From NCBI GenBank assembly GCA_002306975.1, contig DBTI01000025.1, forward strand, positions 1-10,613: 10,613 bases of DNA, read 5' to 3'. Made by a program: the position numbers and the translations under genes. Of the stretch, positions 6,511 through 10,613 are shown in pieces (position 1 is the first letter of the stretch; every line of letters starts with the position of its first letter). The DNA comes from Ruminococcaceae bacterium UBA1320. GTDB lineage: Bacteria; Bacillota; Clostridia; Oscillospirales; Ethanoligenentaceae. Under the pieces are notes generated by a model. It ran no database searches. It had not been told where the DNA came from and was given only the letters and a program-made list of their open reading frames with translations.

Positions 6511-7413
6511 TTGAATGGTGAAATGATTATTGAAGTCTCCGGCCTAAAAAAACATTACGGCAGCACTCATGCCGTTAGCGATGTAAGCTTCGGGGTTCGC
6601 AAAGGCGAAATTTTTGGTCTGCTTGGTCCCAACGGCGCCGGAAAAACCACCACGCTTGAGTGCATTGAGGGCATTCGGCGGCAAGACGCGGGAACAATTC
6701 ATATCGCCGGCTTCAACCCTCAAAACGGAGGGCATGATTTTCGGCGTATCCTCGGTGTGCAATTGCAGGCATCGGCGCTGCCCGAGGCAATGCGCGTAGA
6801 CGAGGCTATCTCACTTGTCAGCGCTTATCAGAAAGTGAGCTGGCGCAAAGACATAATCGAAATGCTCGGTCTTGACGGCATTTTAAAAAAGCAGTATCAC
6901 GCGCTCTCTACCGGGCAAAAGCGCAGGGTAAACCTCGCGCTTGCTCTAACAAGCTCCCCTCAGGCTGTTATTCTTGACGAACCCACAGCAGGTCTTGACG
7001 TCGAAGGAAGAGCGAACCTCCACGCCATCATCAGAAAACTAAAAGGCGAAGGTGTCACTGTTGTGCTCGCAACACACGATATGGCGGAAGCAGAAGATCT
7101 TTGTGACCGGATTGTGATAATTGTAAAAGGCAAAGTCTCCATCACCGGAACACCGGAGCAGATCACCGCGGCGGCAGGCATCAGCACGAATATCATGATA
7201 CGCACAGCCAAAGGCTGCCTGATAAAAGAAGGAATACAAAACAGTCAAAACAACGGCTATGTAAAATATACAACAGAAAACACGGCGGATTTTTTAATGG
7301 AGCTTTTGCAAAAAGTCAAAGATTGCGGTGACACTGTGTATGACCTTCGTGTGGAACGCCCGTCGCTTGAGGAGCGTTTCCTCGAGATTGTTAAGGGAGG
7401 CAAATCAGAATGA
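6511..7413 (+). CDS. ABC transporter ATP-binding protein (ABC-2 type exporter)
   Basis: Counted from the chosen start, the 300-residue protein has Walker A GPNGAGKTT (39-47), Q-loop Q84, signature LSTGQ (132-136, a variant of LSGGQ), Walker B AVILDE (152-157), D-loop AGLD and switch histidine ATHD (187-190). The C-terminal extension ends in DLRVERPSLEERFLEIV, the form seen in NodI/DrrA/CcmA-like ATPases that power ABC-2 drug or lipid exporters. I chose TTG at 6511 because GGAGG (6498-6502) lies eight bases before it. An in-frame ATG at 6496 would add five residues but has its AGGA only two to three bases away. An in-frame ATG at 6523 is too far from the site. The stop overlaps the permease start by four bases (ATGA), so the two are translationally coupled. 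Expression is probably induced through the MerR-type promoter at 6448-6478. Confidence 0.92.
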   Translation: MNGEMIIEVSGLKKHYGSTHAVSDVSFGVRKGEIFGLLGPNGAGKTTTLECIEGIRRQDAGTIHIAGFNPQNGGHDFRRILGVQLQASALPEAMRVDEAISLVSAYQKVSWRKDIIEMLGLDGILKKQYHALSTGQKRRVNLALALTSSPQAVILDEPTAGLDVEGRANLHAIIRKLKGEGVTVVLATHDMAEAEDLCDRIVIIVKGKVSITGTPEQITAAAGISTNIMIRTAKGCLIKEGIQNSQNNGYVKYTTENTADFLMELLQKVKDCGDTVYDLRVERPSLEERFLEIVKGGKSE

Positions 7414-8150
7414 ACGCATTTTTAAAACATATGCTGATACAATTTAAGCTTGGTTTGCGTGACAAAACTCTGCTTGTTGATTTCTATTTATTACCTATCT
7501 GTTTTTATCTTATCATGGGCGGCGTAATGTCAAGCATCAACCCACAGTTTAAACAAACTTTGATTACCTCTATGATAGTTTTTGGCGTGACTATGGGCGC
7601 GCTTCAAGGTGTTTCCGCCCCTATAGCGAAGTTAAAAGAAAGCGGAACACTTCGCTCATATCGGGTTTTGGGTATTCCCGCCCCTTCTGTGCTGCTCACG
7701 GAAGTGCTAAGTACCTTTTTACATGTGTTTTTTGCCTCTGTAATCATTCTGCTAACCGCGCCTGTCTTTTTTAAAGTCGATTTGCCAAAAAACATTCCTG
7801 CTTTCTTAGTGGTCCTAGCACTTTTTATTCTCGCAACAACCGCAGTCGGCATTTTTGTTGGCGCAATTGCAAAGATGCATATGGCATCTATGCTTTCTAT
7901 TGTAATATTTGTGTTTTCCGTCATGCTCAGCGGGATGATGTTCCCGTCAAATATGCTTCCCAAAGCGCTTATATATGCCGGACGTATTCTGCCCGCCACC
8001 TTTGCCGTTCAGGCGTTTAACGGCTTGTCTTTTGACCTCTCAACTGATATCAACGCGGGTTTATCATTAGTGATCCTTGTGGGTTTCTCTATTGTTTTCG
8101 GGTCGGCGTGTGTGCTAAAGTTTATTTCAATAAACAGAGAGTCTGTATAA
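7410..8150 (+). CDS. ABC-2 type transporter permease
   Basis: The 246-residue membrane protein has six predicted helices, at about 22-40, 52-70, 98-120, 131-154, 158-180 and 216-238. This is the standard ABC-2 permease layout. The cytoplasmic segment IAKLKESGTLRSYRVLGIP (72-90) is the family's conserved coupling region, and SGMMFPSNMLP (174-184) is the usual motif after helix five. It presumably forms a homodimer with two copies of the ATPase just upstream. ATG 7410 overlaps the ATPase stop and has GGGAGG about ten bases ahead. A terminator at 8172 closes the unit. The cargo is unknown; the TipAS-like regulator suggests an antimicrobial compound or peptide. Confidence 0.92.
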   Translation: MNAFLKHMLIQFKLGLRDKTLLVDFYLLPICFYLIMGGVMSSINPQFKQTLITSMIVFGVTMGALQGVSAPIAKLKESGTLRSYRVLGIPAPSVLLTEVLSTFLHVFFASVIILLTAPVFFKVDLPKNIPAFLVVLALFILATTAVGIFVGAIAKMHMASMLSIVIFVFSVMLSGMMFPSNMLPKALIYAGRILPATFAVQAFNGLSFDLSTDINAGLSLVILVGFSIVFGSACVLKFISINRESV

Positions 8151-8171
8151 GTCATCTGTCTCAGAATGATC

Positions 8172-8210
8172 GGACAGCTCCGCAGCAATACTGTGCAGCT
8201 GTCCATTTTT
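8172..8210 (+). terminator. Rho-independent terminator of the ABC operon
   Basis: GGACAGCT (8172-8179) pairs perfectly with AGCTGTCC (8197-8204). Further pairing is possible inside (GCAG with CTGTGC), and ATTTTTATTT follows. Confidence 0.85.
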
Positions 8211-8220
8211 ATTTAACCTA

Positions 8221-8266
8221 TTGACAAAACTGCTTCTGAAGCATACCATATGAATGAGTCATTCAT
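8221..8266 (+). promoter_or_regulatory. Promoter and palindromic operator of the TetR gene
   Basis: TTGACA (8221-8226) and TACCAT (8244-8249) are 17 bases apart. Directly after the -10 box is a perfect palindrome, ATGAATGA-G-TCATTCAT (8250-8266), which covers the expected transcription start near 8256. This is the classic place for TetR autorepression. Confidence 0.7.
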
Positions 8267-8286
8267 TTATGAACGGAAGTGTTATT

Positions 8287-8949
8287 GTGATAGATATACG
8301 TCTTAAAACAATTTTCGAAGAGGCAAGCAAGCTTTTTATCAACAACGGGTATGCAAGAGCACAAATCAATCATATAGCAAGTGCCTGCGGTATTTCAGTA
8401 GGTGCTATCTATATGTTATTTACAGGTAAAAAGGCAATCTTTGATTTTGTTTTAAAATGTGTTATCGATAATGATTATATAGAAAGTAACTTTACGCTTC
8501 CGATCGGTGAAGATCGTTTCAGCACGTTGGACAATGAAATACTTAAACTTTGTAAGAATAATAATCTGAGTATTGAAAAAAATCTTCAAAACGACTCATA
8601 TCGTTTTGAAAACATGCTTTCTGATTCGTTTGATATTATATCGCATTATGGCATAAGCTTTTTGATTTTTCAAAAAAACGGAACGGATTGCGGCGTACTG
8701 TATGACTATTATGTCAACTTTAGAAAGCTTTTTTGCAACGACATTGCAAAGTACGTTAATAATTTTATGAAAAAGGGGGAAATCCGAGAACTCGAATATC
8801 CGGAATACCATGCAAGGCTTATTATTGAAACCCTATCGTGGTGGGGAATGCACGTTAAATATGACGCCTTCGAAACAAACGCAAATATTTCTAGGGAGGT
8901 ATCAAAAAAGGTTGCTCTTGATGCGCTGCTACATGCATATTCTGTTTAA
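8287..8949 (+). CDS. TetR/AcrR-family transcriptional regulator
   Basis: With the chosen start the protein has 220 residues. Residues about 5-50 are a TetR DNA-binding domain: IFEEASKLFINNGYARAQINHIASACGISVGAIYMLFTGKKAIFDFV, with the helix-turn-helix near 27-46. The rest is a helical ligand-binding domain I cannot assign. The frame is open back to ATG 8254, and there is another ATG at 8269. However, 8254 falls on the predicted transcription start inside the operator, and neither ATG has a ribosome site. GTG 8287 has GGAAG (8275-8279) at good spacing and begins a few residues before helix one, as in most family members. It probably represses itself and the MATE gene downstream. The gene is distinctly AT-rich: a hand count of 8581-8640 gives 17 G+C of 60, against 32 of 60 at 4921-4980. 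Confidence 0.88.
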   Translation: MIDIRLKTIFEEASKLFINNGYARAQINHIASACGISVGAIYMLFTGKKAIFDFVLKCVIDNDYIESNFTLPIGEDRFSTLDNEILKLCKNNNLSIEKNLQNDSYRFENMLSDSFDIISHYGISFLIFQKNGTDCGVLYDYYVNFRKLFCNDIAKYVNNFMKKGEIRELEYPEYHARLIIETLSWWGMHVKYDAFETNANISREVSKKVALDALLHAYSV

Positions 8950-8950
8950 T

Positions 8951-8973
8951 CAGTTAAGCAACTGTTTTATTTT
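8951..8973 (+). terminator. Weak possible terminator after the TetR gene
   Basis: CAGTT (8951-8955) pairs with AACTG (8960-8964) around a four-base loop, followed by TTTTATTTTA. The stem is only five pairs, so it may be leaky or not functional. Confidence 0.35.
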
Positions 8974-8982
8974 ATCTTCAGA

Positions 8983-9041
8983 ATGAATGAACGATTCAGT
9001 CATATTCTTTTAACATCATCGAACCAACAATTCAGTCATAT
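8983..9041 (+). promoter_or_regulatory. Control region of the MATE gene with repeated operator-like sites
   Basis: TGAATGA (8985-8991) repeats the half-site of the TetR palindrome. ATTCAGTCATAT occurs twice, at 8994-9005 and 9030-9041, with starts 36 bases apart. Its TCAGTCAT resembles the other half-site, TCATTCAT. The second copy abuts the GGAGGG ribosome site (9042-9047). No convincing promoter pair could be fixed here; TATTCT (9003-9008) is a possible -10 box without a good -35. Confidence 0.5.
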
Positions 9042-9053
9042 GGAGGGTCATAA

Positions 9054-10445
9054 ATGAAAAAGGTAAATGCCATTGACTTTACTAAGGGCAAAATATCCGG
9101 AAATATATTAAAAATGTTTATCCCGTTGTATATAGCGTATTTTTGCAGCGCTTTATATGACATCATCGGCAGTTTTTGGGTTGGCAGTCTGTTAGGAGAA
9201 AAGGCTCTTGCGGCGCTATCAGCGTCTTTTCCTCCGGTCATGCTTTTTTCAGCACTTGTTATGGGCGCAACAAACGGCGTAACCATATTGCTTTCAAAAT
9301 ATTTAGGGGCAAAGGATAATGAAAAAATCAATTCGACGATTATAACCTCCTTGGTGGGTTTATTCCTTTTTGGCATCATTCTGATGGCTGGCTGCATTTT
9401 CGGCATAAACGGAATTTTGAAGGTCAGTAACACGCCTCCAGAGATTTTCGAAACTGCTAAGTCATATTTATTTATCCGAATCTTGAGTTTTCCTTTTATT
9501 GAGCTTTATATGTATTTTGCAGCTGCGTTAAGAAGCTATGGCAATTCGTCACTGCAAATGATAACCGTGATTATATCCACAGTGCTCAATATTGTGCTTG
9601 ATCCTGTTCTGATTTTCCGCATTGGTATCAACGGAGCCGCCGTTGCAACTTTAGTCGCTCAGATAATTTCAATGGTGATTATGATATCATATATTTCGAT
9701 CAAAAAAGTTTTCAAATTTGACTTTAAAGCGCTCGGGAAAGAGCCGTTAAAAGAATTGATTAAAGCATCGGTTCCTTCTGCGATTCAGCAGAGCATTCCA
9801 ACGATAAGTATGGCGTTTATTCAGGCATTTTTCAGTGGTTTCGGAGTAACAGCCCTTGCCGCATACGGTGTGATCTCAAAGCTTGAAATTGTTGTCCAAT
9901 ATCCTGCATTAACAATCAATATGTCAGAGACGACAGCTACTGGCACTTGTTATGGGGCAGGTCAAGAGGAAAAAATCAAAGAATACTTAAAATGGGGAAT
10001 GATATTTTCTGTTTGTCTCAATCTGATTCTAATTCCGCTGATAACGATATTCTCTACGAATTTGGCAGGACTTTTCGGCGTAGGCCCAGACGCCGCATCC
10101 ATTGTGAAAAGCTATTTTGAAGTAGTTGCATTTGGGTATCTTTTAAACTGCTTAACGAACTCCATAATGGGTGAAATGAACGGGCTTGGGCAACAGACAA
10201 GATCTATGATCCTTATGGCCGTATATTTTCTTGTCCTCCGCTACCCCTTGGCTAAGTCTTTATCATCCGCTGTATTTGGTGTTAACGGAATAAGCATATC
10301 CATCCTGGCCAGCTATATTGCGGCAATTATTATTGCTTTTGTATATCAGCGAAAGTCATTAAATAACAGGCTGCGTACTGATGCTTCCACTTCCAAGCTA
10401 ACGAAGACAATTACTAATAGCGACACAATTCAGGCAAATCAATAG
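9054..10445 (+). CDS. MATE-family multidrug efflux transporter
   Basis: The 463-residue protein has the length and twelve-helix, two-lobe design of MATE exporters (NorM/MepA/DinF superfamily), which expel cationic drugs in exchange for Na+ or H+. Family marks are IPLYIAYFCSALYDIIGSFWVGSLLG (about 23-48), the MGATNGVTILLSKYLGAKD run (71-89), AALRSYGNSSLQM (156-168), VLNIVLDPVLIF (176-187) and their second-half counterparts, such as AAYGVISKLE and MGEMNGLGQQTRSM. The last 25 residues are polar and variable. GGAGGG lies six bases before ATG 9054. The TetR gene ends 104 bases upstream and shares operator-like half-sites with this gene's leader, so it likely controls it. The gene is AT-rich (9661-9720 has 13 G+C of 60 by hand count). 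Confidence 0.93.
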   Translation: MKKVNAIDFTKGKISGNILKMFIPLYIAYFCSALYDIIGSFWVGSLLGEKALAALSASFPPVMLFSALVMGATNGVTILLSKYLGAKDNEKINSTIITSLVGLFLFGIILMAGCIFGINGILKVSNTPPEIFETAKSYLFIRILSFPFIELYMYFAAALRSYGNSSLQMITVIISTVLNIVLDPVLIFRIGINGAAVATLVAQIISMVIMISYISIKKVFKFDFKALGKEPLKELIKASVPSAIQQSIPTISMAFIQAFFSGFGVTALAAYGVISKLEIVVQYPALTINMSETTATGTCYGAGQEEKIKEYLKWGMIFSVCLNLILIPLITIFSTNLAGLFGVGPDAASIVKSYFEVVAFGYLLNCLTNSIMGEMNGLGQQTRSMILMAVYFLVLRYPLAKSLSSAVFGVNGISISILASYIAAIIIAFVYQRKSLNNRLRTDASTSKLTKTITNSDTIQANQ

Positions 10446-10484
10446 TAGCTCAGCGTATTTATTACTCATAAATCTATAAAAACA

Positions 10485-10507
10485 GCCCCATGGTCAAACC
10501 ACGGGGC
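10485..10507. terminator. Terminator between the MATE gene and the tRNA
   Basis: GCCCCATGG (10485-10493) pairs with CCACGGGGC (10499-10507) with one A-C mismatch and a five-base loop. On the minus strand the A run before it gives a U tail (GGGGCTGTTTTT). On the plus strand only ATTTCG follows. It best serves minus-strand transcripts and may also end the MATE mRNA. Confidence 0.65.
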
Positions 10508-10526
10508 ATTTCGACAAAAACAAGAA

Positions 10527-10548
10527 CCGCCGCGCTATTGCGCGACGG
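10527..10548 (-). terminator. Terminator of the tRNA-Asn transcript
   Basis: CCGCCGCGC (10527-10535) pairs with GCGCGACGG (10540-10548) with one C-A mismatch and a TATT loop. Read on the minus strand it is followed by TTCTTGTTTTTG. It starts seven bases after the tRNA 3' end. Confidence 0.75.
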
Positions 10549-10554
10549 CTCAAA

Positions 10555-10613
10555 TGGCTCCTCAAGTAGGACTCGAACCTACGACCCTGCGGTTAACAGC
10601 CGCATGCTCTACC
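10555..10613 (-). tRNA. tRNA-Asn (GTT), 5' part beyond the window
   Basis: The complement reads from the end of the D loop (GGTAGAGC) through the anticodon arm TGCGG-CTGTTAA-CCGCA, the variable loop GGGTC, the T arm GTAGG-TTCGAGT-CCTAC, the acceptor strand TTGAGGA, discriminator G and an encoded CCA (10557-10555). The anticodon GTT is at 10597-10595. About the first 17 bases lie past the window edge. Confidence 0.95.

Noticed and set aside
7604..7999. Minus-strand open frame of 131 codons opposite the ABC permease
   Set aside because: Mirror frame of a membrane protein gene; no recognisable product, and the sense gene is intact.
8254..8286. ATG 8254 and ATG 8269 as TetR starts
   Set aside because: They lie in or just after the operator palindrome, at or close to the predicted transcription start, and lack a ribosome binding site.
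9032..9433. Minus-strand open frame of 133 codons opposite the start of the MATE gene
   Set aside because: It covers the MATE ribosome site and the conserved N-terminus, and its product is unlike any family.
1..10613. CRISPR array, insertion sequence, phage or toxin-antitoxin system
   Set aside because: No spaced repeat array, transposase, integrase or small paired genes could be found in any frame I could read.

Overview
The window looks like chromosomal DNA from a Gram-positive anaerobe of the class Clostridia, plausibly the Oscillospirales/Ruminococcaceae side. Evidence is GGAGG-type ribosome binding sites at most genes, sigma-A-like promoters (TTGACA-17-TATACT), U-tailed hairpin terminators, an ECF-type S component, a YfhO/GT2 cell-envelope glycosylation pair, TipA-like MerR and TetR regulators, and a tRNA-Asn with encoded CCA. 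The species cannot be named from the sequence.

Layout from left to right. Positions 1-132 hold the 3' end of a plus-strand gene with a His/Asp/Pro-rich tail, closed by a strong terminator. A minus-strand operon (1535 down to 339) encodes a YfbR-type HD 5'-deoxynucleotidase and a small membrane protein resembling an ECF S component; it ends in its own terminator. The roughly 465-base gap 1536-2000 is a divergent promoter region. It has one good promoter on each strand, and each promoter's leader carries one copy of a related hairpin element (1608-1689 and 1849-1957). Plus strand 2001-5445 is a tight two-gene unit: a YfhO-family GT-C membrane glycosyltransferase and a CsbB/GtrB-like polyprenyl-phosphate glycosyltransferase. 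Together they probably load a sugar onto undecaprenyl phosphate and move it to a surface polymer.

Positions 5501-8150 form a drug-response cassette. A MerR regulator with a TipAS-like sensor domain is followed by a terminator, then by a promoter with the long (19 bp) spacer and internal dyad typical of MerR-activated promoters, then by an ABC ATPase and its ABC-2 permease. Positions 8221-10445 form a second, AT-richer export cassette. A TetR regulator has a perfect 17-bp palindrome at its own predicted transcription start, and related half-sites lie upstream of a MATE efflux gene. The right edge (10555-10613) is the 3' part of a tRNA-Asn on the minus strand.

I saw no CRISPR array, transposase, integrase or phage gene, and no clearly novel multi-gene system. 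The least explained element is the pair of related hairpins in the two divergent leaders.
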